64,000 nucleotides of DNA from Methanosarcina barkeri MS (lineage in GTDB: Archaea > Halobacteriota > Methanosarcinia > Methanosarcinales > Methanosarcinaceae): contig NZ_CP009528.1 of the NCBI RefSeq assembly GCF_000970025.1, forward strand, positions 2,591,168 to 2,655,167. The letters are read 5' to 3'. Positions 9,503-17,979 of this stretch are shown piece by piece. Position 1 is the stretch's first letter. Each line of letters begins with the position of its first letter. Both the position numbers and the translations under genes were made by a program. The notes under the pieces were generated by a model. The model worked only from the letters and a program-made list of their open reading frames with translations, ran no database searches and was not told where the DNA came from.

Positions 9503-9936
9503 CATTTTCAAAGGATTGTAACCTTAGTTTGACAGTATAAATTAACTTTAGTGAGAAGCTTCAATTTTTGTCAAAAATCAATTGACAGTATTCATAAATT
9601 TCGTTAAATTACCTCTGATTTTCCAGCTTCATAATTACTATAAGGCAAATTAGTAGAGATTTTTGTCCCATTTTAGCACTTTTGGCATCTGACTTTTTGG
9701 ATAGTATCTATATTTCATCTGAGATTCATACTATCTGTCAAATTCTATACCAAAAATTTGGTCAAAAATCATAAAAATAGCTATCAAGAGAAAGAGAATC
9801 ATCTGTCAAATTGAATCGTAAAAAATGGGCAAAAATTTGTTGAAATAATGTTACTTATCATTCCAATGGATATGAAAACAATCTTCCAACATAAAAATCA
9901 AACTGTCAAACTAAGGTTGTAACAAATTTGAAAATC
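9503..9936. repeat. about 430-bp non-coding element with inverted ends
   Basis: aaccttagtttgacagt (9520-9536) recurs inverted as actgtcaaactaaggtt (9902-9918), a perfect 17 bp. The similarity extends outward with gaps to cattttcaaa and tttgaaaatc. The interior contains more copies of ctgtcaaa (near 9740 and 9813) and no credible protein frame. This layout fits a MITE or an internally deleted insertion sequence. No target duplication could be defined with certainty. Confidence 0.6.
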
Positions 9937-10103
9937 TAGTCTTATCCGCAGGTTATTGATTTAACCTAGAAAAAAGATGAAAAGCCATTAAGTGTTTAGC
10001 TTAGTAGTCGTTCACGCTTCAGAAAAAACTGCGAGAAAAGAAACCAAAGCAGAGAACCGCTGCAATAATTCTAGTCCTTAACTTAAGTATTGATAGTCCA
10101 TTT

Positions 10104-11244
10104 TTATCCGATTGATGTTTTAAAACACCTGAATGTCAGCAATTCCTTTAAGGTCCATATTGATTCCACAATTCCTGCCTCTCTTGCAGGTGTATTTTTG
10201 CATTCAACTCCTCTTTCATCCTTGTACCCTAATCCTCCATGACCTCTACAGAAGTTAAAGTGGGTACAATATAACCTCATTTGATACTCTAACCATTCTT
10301 TGGCTTTTGAACCTTAGTTCCCATATTTTAAGCGCATATTAAGCATTATTACAGATATACGCCCTCACGTGATGCCGATTTTGAAATTCAATCAAATAAA
10401 GTATGTGCTTATAGTTTAAGCGCATAATACAACATCGGAGAGCCTTTATGCGCCTAAAAATGCGGAACGTAGGTTTGAAAATCCTATTGTTTTTCTTGAA
10501 ACTCTGTTGTTATCCTGCCTAAAAGTCAGGTTTTGTCTTTCAATTAAAGTTGTTGAGATTTCGCTTTGCTCAATGTCTTTTCCAAAAATAGTCTTCTTCT
10601 CAACTTTCTTAAGTATTCCATTTATTCTTATTTTGACTACCTGTGCATACTTCAAATCATCAGGGGGAAAGATTTTTGGTTTCCTTGGTCTTCCTCTTTT
10701 CCCAGTTCTTGGAAACTCAATCAAAACTCCAAAATGTTTCAAAAGAGCTTCTCTATAAAAGTTCAACCCATCTGTGACAAAAAGAGGGATTTTATCAGAA
10801 AGATGTTTTTTAACTGACTCAACTAACTTATCCGCAACATATTGTTTTCTTGGTCCTATTACAAAGTCAAGTATTAGCCTACAACTTGGTGCAAAAATTT
10901 ACTTTATCGCATTGGTTAGCTGCACGAGCTAACCATCGTTTTACACTGGCAGATTCTACCTCTAAAACATCGGCAGTGGCTTCAATGCTCATACCTTTCA
11001 TAGACATTTTTAAAGCTAAATCAATAGTTTTCTCAGCTTTCCGAAGATTATGATAAAAAGTGTCTGTATGGTCGTTGAATACTTTGCCACACTGGTGACA
11101 AACAGATCTTCTTGTTTTTTCTCCACGACTTATGTAAGTTCCATTTCCAACAACATTGCCCTGGTTAGTAAGACCATAGAGTTTGCAGTTTTTGTTCGGA
11201 CAAGCAACGTCAATGAATCGTGGTTTTGGACCTCGTTTTCCCAT
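10104..11244 (-). pseudogene. IS1-like transposase, internally deleted and interrupted by a MITE
   Basis: Read on the minus strand: ATG 11244, a zinc ribbon (CPNKNC ... CHQCG), an HTH (VESASVKRWL), then the frame is lost after NQCDKVN, where a stretch present in copy 1 is missing. A second frame resumes at RLILDFVIGPRKQYVADKL, passes FVTDGLNFYREAL (catalytic Asp context) and RQDNNRVSRKTIGFS, and is cut by the MITE at 10312-10473. After it the protein continues as KAKEWLEYQMRLYCTHFNF to CFKTSIG and TAA (10104-10106). Zinc ribbon, HTH, catalytic core and RKTIGFS fit IS1-like transposases. Not functional. Confidence 0.8.
10312..10473. repeat. 162-bp MITE with 27-bp inverted ends and 6-bp target duplication
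   Basis: The ends are ccttagttcccatatttt... (10312 on) and, inverted, cctacgttccgcattttt... (from 10473 back); about 20 of 27 positions match and both run into gcgcata. It is flanked by tttgaa at 10306-10311 and 10474-10479. Removing the element plus one tttgaa joins ...GFS to KAKEW... in frame in the transposase around it, which confirms both boundaries. Non-coding. Confidence 0.82.
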
Positions 11245-11361
11245 AGTATAAACATATCATTTTCAAATATATAATATCAATCAGATACAAATTGACCATC
11301 AAATAAATTGCTCCTGAAATAAAATGTTCCTGTAACCATATATAGAACAAAAACAATAGGT

Positions 11362-12240
11362 ATGAACATTATGACCCCAGTAGACAGGGAAAATCCCATT
11401 TGCCCGGAATCCTTCCCGGAATTTATCATAGGCATCGAGCCGCCAGCTAACAGGACGGAAAAAGCGCTCTGGTTTATCTTCCGGGGACGCGAGGTTCTCC
11501 TCAAGCTTAATAAAAACCCCGGAGCAATCCCAAAAATGCTGGACTTTGGAGAGCTAGGGCTTTCGGGAACTAGGGAACAGTATCTCGGAACACTTGAGGG
11601 AACTCACTGCTATTCCGTGGAATTGCCTGAAGATGCACAGGCACCTGAGGGAATGAAATTTGCGGACCTCAGACAGGCGTATACGGAAATGAGTGAGAAG
11701 TGCTTTGCACTTGTGAATAAAGCAGTCCAGATTATGGAGTGGGACAGAACAAACCAGTATTGCAGCCGATGCGGGGCAAAGACCATGCAAAAACCCGGCG
11801 AAAGGGGAAAGGAGTGCCCTGACTGCGGGGAGCTTTTCTATCCGAGAATCTCGCCTGCCGTGATCGTACTTATACGAAAAGAGCATGAGGTTTTAATGGC
11901 AAGGTCCCCGAATTTCATTCCAGGCATGTATGGTTTGATAGCCGGTTTTGTTGAGCCAGGTGAATCAGCCGAAGCTGCGGTAGTCAGAGAAACCAGGGAA
12001 GAAGTGGGAATTAAGGTCAAAAATATCAGTTATTTCGGGACACAGGCTTGGCCGTTTCCTAATTCTCTTATGATAGGGTTTACTGCGGAGTACGATTCCG
12101 GGGAGATACAACCCGATGGATTTGAGATCGAGGATGCCGGATGGTTTTCGGTTGAAAACCTGCCTGGGCTGCCTGGGAAAATAAGCATTGCAAGAAAACT
12201 GATTGACTATTTCCTTAAAGAAGAAGGGCTGGAAGTTTAA
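11362..12240 (+). CDS. nudC: NudC-like NAD(H)/NAD-capped RNA pyrophosphatase (Nudix)
   Basis: A 292-residue cytosolic hydrolase expected to split NADH into NMNH and AMP; NudC homologues also remove NAD caps from RNA. The family layout is complete: an N-terminal domain, a zinc ribbon with C134, C137, C152 and C155, a Nudix box at residues 195-217 (GFVEPGE, then RETREEVGI, fitting G-x5-E-x7-R-E-U-x-E-E-x-G-U), and the NADH-pyrophosphatase signature QAWPFPNS about 14 residues later. The start is ATG 11362; a second in-frame ATG follows at 11371, and neither has a strong ribosome site. It sits alone, next to IS debris on its 5' side. Confidence 0.9.
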   Translation: MNIMTPVDRENPICPESFPEFIIGIEPPANRTEKALWFIFRGREVLLKLNKNPGAIPKMLDFGELGLSGTREQYLGTLEGTHCYSVELPEDAQAPEGMKFADLRQAYTEMSEKCFALVNKAVQIMEWDRTNQYCSRCGAKTMQKPGERGKECPDCGELFYPRISPAVIVLIRKEHEVLMARSPNFIPGMYGLIAGFVEPGESAEAAVVRETREEVGIKVKNISYFGTQAWPFPNSLMIGFTAEYDSGEIQPDGFEIEDAGWFSVENLPGLPGKISIARKLIDYFLKEEGLEV

Positions 12241-12456
12241 AGCCAGATTAAGAATTCAATTTTCAATTCAGAGTTTTATTCTTTCCACTGCACTCTTTTT
12301 AATTCTTTTTATCATTCTCATTATCATTCTCAGGATGTTAATCGGACTTGTCGTGTGCCAGGTTTTTTTCATTCCATAACCTGAGTTCGGAGATACTGTA
12401 TCAATGGTGTTAAGTGTCAATGAAATCTTTGCGAAATACAACGGAGTTAAAATAAA

Positions 12457-12891
12457 ATGATCAAAAAGATTACAAATTTTGTAATACCGTTTGTTATTAC
12501 AACTATTATTTTATTGGTATATTTTTATCTTGTACATGGTTTACCTGTTGCCCAAGAACTGGAAAAAACGAATATCGTATCTGTGCAAATTATGCAGGGA
12601 AACAAAACCATTAATCTCACTGATGATGAAGATATCGAGAAAGCTGTCAATGGTGTAAAAATATTAAGTTTTCGATATGGAGAAGCTAGTGGTGGACCTG
12701 CAGATACGACATGCACATTTTATCAGAGAGACGGTTCCAAAATAGAAATAGGAGCAAACAATGATACTATTTTTAAGAATGACAGGCAGTATGTTGGTGT
12801 GAATGATTCATGTCAGCTTTTTGGAAACTTAATTCAAGGTTTTTTCTTCTCGGAAATACTGCAAATGGGAAACTGTATAATTAACGAATGA
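12457..12891 (+). CDS. small membrane-anchored hypothetical protein
   Basis: A 144-residue protein with one N-terminal membrane helix (residues 8-28) and the rest outside. The soluble part, with IVSVQIMQGNKTINLTDDEDIEKAVNGVK and a following beta-rich segment ending in a Cys, resembles small DUF5301-like domains of Gram-positive surface proteins, but that likeness comes from pattern memory and is weak. A purine-rich ggagttaaaataaa precedes ATG 12457. No operon partner is seen: the next gene is on the other strand. Function unknown. Confidence 0.65.
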   Translation: MIKKITNFVIPFVITTIILLVYFYLVHGLPVAQELEKTNIVSVQIMQGNKTINLTDDEDIEKAVNGVKILSFRYGEASGGPADTTCTFYQRDGSKIEIGANNDTIFKNDRQYVGVNDSCQLFGNLIQGFFFSEILQMGNCIINE

Positions 12892-13100
12892 GCTTATCCC
12901 AAAACTTAATTTAACTGTATTACTTTTTGAGGACGCTTTTTATAAAGAAAAGCACCATGCTATCAATTGTTTATATCAATTGTTTTTAAATATCCCTTAA
13001 TTGATTCCACGACTGTTGTTAATGATATTAATATGATTGTTATTACTAATACTGTTTTAATAGCGATCTACTCTCTCCAAATTCATGGAATAAAAATAAG

Positions 13101-13886
13101 TTAAAAATATGTTTCAATTGTGGCATTCTTTTTTAATTCGCCAGATTCGGCAACAACGACATCCAATTTATTTTTATAAGTACCTTTATCTCCATCGCGT
13201 TCAGTAACATCTGGATAGACTTCAAGGCTAATATCAAATTTTATGTCCTTGTTGATAATGTCCTTACTGTTGATATTATCACTCATTTCAATATAAGTTT
13301 CATATGTGATTACTCGAGACATTGATCGAAAGTATTGATAATCTTCTCCTACTGATGATACTTCACTTGCAATCGGATATAAAATAGGACTGCTTTCATT
13401 AATAGGGTCTTCATTGTTCATCTGTTCCAATACTACAATCTTTGAAAAGGAAATATCTGCAAGCACAGATTCGTTTGTCCTAAATTCTAGCATTGGACCA
13501 TGCTTGGTACTTACAATAGAAGTTGTCCAGTTTCCATTTAGTGATTTATTGTCAAGTGACTCAGTAGTATTTTCAAAATATATTCCTCTTATGTACTTCT
13601 CTGGCGTGTGGAAAACATACTCTTGTAGGAGACTTTTGAAAAAAGACGGTTTTTCCTGAGAAGGTGTGATTGCAAAAACTCCTTCTTTTGTTGCAGGAAT
13701 TGGAACTAAAATTTTAGTTGTTCCCGATACTTCAGTTCCTGAAAGACCATCTATTTTTACCGTATATTCGTAATGTGGCCTTAACTCGTCAGCTCTCCAG
13801 TCTCTTAGATTCATCTCTACAACGTATAGTCCACTTAATACAATCAATAAAAGTATTAATAAGAAATAAGTAATTATCTTTTTCAC
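13101..13886 (-). CDS. membrane-anchored extracytoplasmic hypothetical protein
   Basis: A 261-residue protein with one N-terminal TM helix (residues 3-25, LLLIVLSGLYVV) and a beta-rich extracytoplasmic domain. The text TVKIDGLSGTEVSGTTKILVPIP suggests an immunoglobulin-like or surface-layer-type fold, but no family is recognised. It lies 43 bp downstream of the phospholipase-like gene on the same strand, so both are probably on one transcript and may act together at the cell surface. Confidence 0.7.
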   Translation of the reverse strand: MKKIITYFLLILLLIVLSGLYVVEMNLRDWRADELRPHYEYTVKIDGLSGTEVSGTTKILVPIPATKEGVFAITPSQEKPSFFKSLLQEYVFHTPEKYIRGIYFENTTESLDNKSLNGNWTTSIVSTKHGPMLEFRTNESVLADISFSKIVVLEQMNNEDPINESSPILYPIASEVSSVGEDYQYFRSMSRVITYETYIEMSDNINSKDIINKDIKFDISLEVYPDVTERDGDKGTYKNKLDVVVAESGELKKNATIETYF

Positions 13887-13929
13887 TGTCTCATCATCCT
13901 TAACTGAAAAATGAGAAAAATGAGAAGAT

Positions 13930-14994
13930 TCACCTTCTCATGTATTTAACAAGGCCTATATTATACTTGGCAGATTTTAAGAGAACTCTTTCTGTATTTA
14001 ATTTTACAGTTGCACTGCTTTCCCATGTATTCTCGTTGTAATAAATTTCCATCCACAGTGAACTCAAGTATGCATTTGAATATTCTGCCAAATCTTGTGC
14101 CGCAGCCTCTGGATCTGACACGTAATAATCGTTATTATTATTGCTTACTACAGATTCAAAGTTATAATTGCTGTTCCAATTTGCAGTGACATAATCTTCA
14201 TAGTCATAATGAACCCATTGATTCAGAGTCTGGTTTGTTACCATTCCTGTATGCAGTGGATTTCCGACATCTATCAAGTAGTGGCTAGCATATCCTAACT
14301 CAGTATATGCAGCTGAAAGTTGTCCCCCATCATAATATGCCGCGGCGACACCAGCGTGGCTGTCGCAGTTCACAGCTGCAAGACCGTTGTCTGCCACAGG
14401 ATCATAGTAATGGTTGTATGACTGCCAGATTTGAGGATATGGCCAGGTATCTGGATCATCTGCAGCATTTGATGCTATATCTGCGTAATAATCAGTGATT
14501 CCAACTTTTTTGACAGCAATTCTTGTCATCTTTTGATGAGGAGTTGCAGTCCATTTTACTGAGACCCTGTCGTTTACACCATGTTTATCGTTCAAATATT
14601 CAGCAATTGCTACATCGATTTGTCCTAAGACAATCATATCTTCTTCTGTAATACTATCGGGGTATCTGTTCCAAATATCTTTCATTGACTTTTTCATTTC
14701 ATTCTTTTCTTGTTTAGAAGTATAGCATTCATCAATATATTTCAATAGTGTTTTTTGTTGATCCTTGTCTGCTTCAAGTAAATACCAATAAGGTTTTTCA
14801 GTATCGTATGATTTTATTGTAGTGTCAGGATTAAGATCAAGTTCTGGATTTTGTTCTATCAGTGCTACTTCTACTTCTTGATCGATTTCATCAGTTACAG
14901 CTTCAGCAGTTGCGCCCGAAACAAATACCATACTTAAAATCAGCATCGTCATAAATAGTAAAGCAATTTTTATTCTGTTTCTGGTATTCTTCAT
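13930..14994 (-). CDS. secreted zinc-dependent phospholipase C / S1-P1 nuclease-fold enzyme
   Basis: A 354-residue exported protein with a signal peptide (residues 1-30, ending ATA). The C-terminal half carries the trinuclear-zinc ligands of the phospholipase C/P1 nuclease fold in the right spacing: YDP (D198), SHAG (H213), HYLID (H238, D242), PLH (H248) and HYDYE (H262, E266). H238-x3-D242-x5-H248-x13-H262-x3-E266 matches H118/D122/H128/H142/E146 of the Bacillus cereus enzyme. The N-terminal region (residues 31-140) is an extra domain, possibly a propeptide. The enzyme should hydrolyse a phosphodiester (phospholipid or nucleic acid) outside the cell. Substrate unknown. It is first of a likely two-gene unit with the gene at 13101-13886. 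Confidence 0.8.
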   Translation of the reverse strand: MKNTRNRIKIALLFMTMLILSMVFVSGATAEAVTDEIDQEVEVALIEQNPELDLNPDTTIKSYDTEKPYWYLLEADKDQQKTLLKYIDECYTSKQEKNEMKKSMKDIWNRYPDSITEEDMIVLGQIDVAIAEYLNDKHGVNDRVSVKWTATPHQKMTRIAVKKVGITDYYADIASNAADDPDTWPYPQIWQSYNHYYDPVADNGLAAVNCDSHAGVAAAYYDGGQLSAAYTELGYASHYLIDVGNPLHTGMVTNQTLNQWVHYDYEDYVTANWNSNYNFESVVSNNNNDYYVSDPEAAAQDLAEYSNAYLSSLWMEIYYNENTWESSATVKLNTERVLLKSAKYNIGLVKYMRR

Positions 14995-15500
14995 TTTCTT
15001 ACCTCTTCACTTAATTCTGAGGCAAGGCTACCTAAACTTTATAACTAATTAAAGCAAATAACCATGCCCTTTGGGCATGAGGCGTTCAGTCTTATCTTCC
15101 AGTTTGCCTGAGCACCTCACACATAATAAAAAAATGTAAATTATACTATATAAAAATTTTTGATTTTTTCATAAATATAATAGTTATTTGCCTTTAATTA
15201 AGATACGAATCATTACAAACGTGTTATTTTGTCCCATCCGAACAGGTTGATGGTCAATTTGTATCTGATTGATATTATATTCCACATTCCGTAGTATTTT
15301 TTGAAAATCAATATTTTTCATGATAGCGTTTTTGGAACAGATGCAAATAAGATCACTCCAAATAGATTAGATTCTTGTAGAACAAAACCAGCGATCTTAT
15401 GATATCATGCTGAACTTGCCTATCTTGTATGGAGTAGGCGAGAATCAAAAATATGAAATGCAATAGAGGCAAAAAAATTCAACATGATATTTCAAAAAAT
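14995..15500. other. intergenic region with hairpin and a solitary IS1-like end
   Basis: On the minus strand this is the leader of the phospholipase-like gene. A perfect hairpin catgccc-ttt-gggcatg (15063-15079) lies about 70 bases before the start, flanked by gaggcaaggc (near 15020) and its partial complement gtttgcctgagc (near 15102). From 15248 to 15280 there is one copy of the IS1-like terminal sequence tgatggtcaatttgtatctg with no transposase beside it, a solitary relic. No gene is seen in the remainder. Confidence 0.5.
15248..15280. repeat. solitary terminal sequence of the IS1-like element
   Basis: tgatggtcaatttgtatctg and the next bases match the ends of the two IS1-like relics at 4463 and 11301. 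There is no transposase sequence within 200 bp on either side, so this is a footprint of a third, almost fully deleted copy. Confidence 0.65.
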
Positions 15501-16226
15501 TTAAGATTGCTCTTTCTTTTTCTTCTCAGGCGCCACAGGCTCGGTTAAAAAGAATCCAAACGATGCGAAATCTTTGACATCCATTTTGTGAGACATCTCA
15601 CCTGAAGAGATAGAAGGAGTGATGAACCGGAAAAACTCACTGGCAAACTGCTTGTAGCTGAACCCCTCTGCCTCGATCACCAGTTTCCATTTATTTTCCA
15701 TTGACAGGATACCCATGAAGGAGATCATAAGGTACATTGAGGTAAGAAATGGATCGAGATCTGCACGGATTGTACCATCATCGATACCCTCCTGGATCGC
15801 ATCCCGCAGGATAAGACGGCAGGTTCCATATCCCTTTCCAATCTCTGCGGTACACGGGTTCTCTTTGGAAAAACGCTCAGAACCGTAAAAATGGATCATT
15901 CGAAGATAATCGGGGTATTCCTGTGCATATTGGTAATAGGCCTGACCCATCAGGGCTACCTTGATAATTCCCGGTACCTGTTTTTCCATGCATTCCATGT
16001 ATTTTTCTTTAAGGATCTGGATACCGCGAAGTACAATGGTTGCGAAAAGTGTCTCCTTATTTTTAAAATATAGATAAATGGTAGCCTTATTCAGTTCAAC
16101 CTCGCGGGCGATGTCTTCCATAGAAACATCTTCATAACTTCGAGAAAAAAAGAGACGCTCGGCTGCATCGATAATCTCTGTTTTTCGCTGTTCCTTTTCT
16201 CGTTGCCTTCTATCGGCGATTCCCAT
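15501..16226 (-). CDS. TetR/AcrR-family transcriptional regulator
   Basis: A 241-residue regulator. Residues 15-61 are a TetR DNA-binding domain (IIDAAERLFFSRSYEDVSMEDIA, then the recognition helix LNKATIYLYFKNKETLF). The longer C-terminal part is the ligand-binding and dimer region and identifies no ligand. It is downstream of and on the same strand as the flavodoxin-ferredoxin gene, with 220 bp of repeats between them. The natural reading is that it represses the nearby gene in response to a small molecule. TetR proteins of this kind are mainly bacterial, so the pair may have been acquired. Confidence 0.9.
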   Translation of the reverse strand: MGIADRRQREKEQRKTEIIDAAERLFFSRSYEDVSMEDIAREVELNKATIYLYFKNKETLFATIVLRGIQILKEKYMECMEKQVPGIIKVALMGQAYYQYAQEYPDYLRMIHFYGSERFSKENPCTAEIGKGYGTCRLILRDAIQEGIDDGTIRADLDPFLTSMYLMISFMGILSMENKWKLVIEAEGFSYKQFASEFFRFITPSISSGEMSHKMDVKDFASFGFFLTEPVAPEKKKKEQS

Positions 16227-16244
16227 AGTTCCACTCCACCTGAC

Positions 16245-16305
16245 TTATATTTATAAATTTATATTTATATTTATATTTATATTTATATTTATATTTAAAT
16301 TATGG
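16245..16305. repeat. (ATATTT)n microsatellite upstream of the TetR gene
   Basis: Seven perfect 6-bp units (16261-16302) with ragged edges lie 20-80 bases upstream of the TetR start. On the minus strand it reads AAATAT, so it overlaps where a TATA-type promoter would be. Slippage here would alter promoter spacing. Frames through this tract are low-complexity and not genes. Confidence 0.7.
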
Positions 16306-16363
16306 TTGTTAGTTATATGATTTAAGGAATGAATGTATTCTAATTTTCCACTTTTATCAGTGG

Positions 16364-16455
16364 GATATATTCGAAATATATTCGAGATGTATTCGAGATA
16401 TATTCGAGATATATTTGAGATATATTCTGGATATATTCGGAATATATTCATTCGA
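16364..16455. repeat. tandem gatatattcga repeats between TetR and flavodoxin genes
   Basis: About seven degenerate 12-13 bp copies of gatatattcgag run from 16364 into the 3' end of the flavodoxin-ferredoxin gene (stop near 16448). Each contains the partly palindromic atatattcgaatatat. They could be operator-like binding sites or simply a slipped satellite. A frame reading RIYPEYISN through the block is a by-product. Confidence 0.65.
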
Positions 16456-17251
16456 TAAAACATTCAGGCTCTTTTCGCTGGCTATGTAGCGTATGGAGAC
16501 GCACTGATGCGTCTTTAACCAGCCCGGGTTTCATCGATCTGGCACTTTGCGGGCAGTTTTTGATACACGCACAGCAGGTAATGCATTTTTCTATATCAAT
16601 CAAACGGGAATTTTCTGCATCAACAGCACCAACGGGACATACCTCTGCACAGGTTCCGCACTGTGAACACTCGTCACTGACCGCGATAAAATCAACAGTC
16701 CACAATTTTGTAACTCCTCCATAAGGATAATTGCCAGGCACATGCACATCAGAAACCTGAGAGATTGATGAAACAGATTGTAGTTTTTCACGTATTTTCT
16801 GTCCAAATAGTTCTGCATGGTGTAAATCATCTTTATCGGGACGTCCCTCTGCTGTTGGTGTCTCGGAATTTGAGAATGAGTGTTCTCCGATATATGCTGC
16901 ACAGGCAATGGGAATGCACCCACATTTCATTACAATATTTTTTAGTTCGAGCAGTGCATCCTCATATGCTCGATTGCCATAAACCACAACACAAACAGTC
17001 GGTGTATTATGAGCCTGAATTGTATTCAGCCATTCATTTAATAATGCCGGCACTCTCCCCATATATACGGGAACTCCAACAACAAGCAATTCATCTTCCG
17101 ATATCTGCAACGGTTGTTTTCTTGCATCCGGTCTGGTAATATCAATTAATTCCACGGTGCCTTGATTAATACCATGCGCAATGCCCTTAACAACCGCTTT
17201 TGTTGTTCCGGTAGGTGAAAAATAAACTAATTTCGCAGATTCCATTTTCAT
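16448..17251 (-). CDS. EFR1-type flavodoxin / 2[4Fe-4S] ferredoxin fusion
   Basis: A 267-residue electron carrier. Residues 1-155 form a flavodoxin domain with the FMN phosphate loop SPTGTTKA (12-19). Residues about 193-235 carry two [4Fe-4S] sites, CSQCGTCAEVCP and CITCCACIKNCP. The family is found in anaerobes; partners are usually unknown reductive reactions. A second ATG (17245) is possible. Three 18-bp repeats lie 65-115 bp upstream (17316-17366), and a TetR gene follows. The C-terminal tail runs into the repeat tract at 16364-16455, so the last few residues may have been altered by repeat growth. Confidence 0.88.
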   Translation of the reverse strand: MKMESAKLVYFSPTGTTKAVVKGIAHGINQGTVELIDITRPDARKQPLQISEDELLVVGVPVYMGRVPALLNEWLNTIQAHNTPTVCVVVYGNRAYEDALLELKNIVMKCGCIPIACAAYIGEHSFSNSETPTAEGRPDKDDLHHAELFGQKIREKLQSVSSISQVSDVHVPGNYPYGGVTKLWTVDFIAVSDECSQCGTCAEVCPVGAVDAENSRLIDIEKCITCCACIKNCPQSARSMKPGLVKDASVRLHTLHSQRKEPECFIE

Positions 17252-17315
17252 TTCATTTTCTCCATCAGTTGTGTAGGATTCTGCCCGAAGGTAGTCTCAC
17301 TAGAACATTGTAACC

Positions 17316-17366
17316 AATGGTTATATTATAACTCATGGTTGTATTATAACTTTTGGTTATTAACTT
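17316..17366 (-). promoter_or_regulatory. direct-repeat operator/promoter candidate of the flavodoxin-ferredoxin gene
   Basis: Two 18-bp direct repeats, aatggttatattataact (17316-17333) and catggttgtattataact (17334-17351), and a partial third (17352-17366). Each has the dyad ggttatattataac. Their position 65-115 bases upstream of the start, and the TetR gene downstream, make them plausible operators. Inference only. Confidence 0.45.
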
Positions 17367-17580
17367 ACCATCAGTTAGATATCAGATTACACTTAATAAA
17401 AATATTAAATACCTGACGAAGGCTTTGGTACTAATTTTACATAAATCAGAAATCGAATGGAATAGTAGAAATTTCTCGCTTAAATTCTAATTTTGGGGAT
17501 TTCTATACAGCCTTCTTTACTTTAACTAATTCTTAATATGAGCTTATCTTGGAAATCAGAGCTCTATTAACTCCCCTCAA

Positions 17581-17613
17581 CGCCCAAATGCCCACTATGT
17601 GGGCATTTGGGCG
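17581..17613. other. perfect 15-bp inverted repeat with 3-base loop
   Basis: cgcccaaatgcccac (17581-17595), tat, gtgggcatttgggcg (17599-17613). It is much richer in G+C than its surroundings and perfect over 15 bp. There is no T-run after it on either strand. It lies in 730 bp without genes between two divergently transcribed genes. It may be a protein-binding site, an RNA hairpin or the footprint of a mobile element. Confidence 0.7.
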
Positions 17614-17979
17614 GTCACTGACAAAAAAATAGAAGCGACAGCGATAGTAGTGAAAAAATTAGAATAAGAATTAATATGTTTCTCAGACCCGACGGATGTG
17701 TTCGATTTGATAAAAAATTTTGAAAAAATTGAAATAAGCTCATTACCTGTTTGCAAAAAGAAGCAAAAGACAAAAGGATTAAGGAATTAGTCAAGAATCG
17801 ATTTTTATAATTAGCTCTATTTACAATAATGCATAGGTTTCGTAGTAATGCCCGTAATATTTGAAAAATAAAGAAGTTTAATGTTAATTAAAAAGTTCAT
17901 TTTTGACAGAACTTATCATTATTTCCATTTTGATCTCAAACAAACTTATTTACTCTAGAAATAAACATAATGACATAAT

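Larger units (their letters stand above)
10091..11301 (-). mobile_element. decayed IS1-like element, copy 2, itself carrying a MITE
   Basis: The ends are related inverted repeats: tgatagtccatttttatccg at 10091-10110 and, inverted, gatacaaattgaccatca ending at 11301. The same end sequence starts copy 1 (4463) and occurs alone at 15248-15280. Inside is a transposase gene with an internal deletion and a 162-bp MITE insertion. The element is dead but its boundaries are still readable. Confidence 0.75.

Noticed and set aside
16251-16463. Frame reading RIYPEYISN repeats
   Set aside because: It is produced by AT-rich satellites between TetR and flavodoxin genes.
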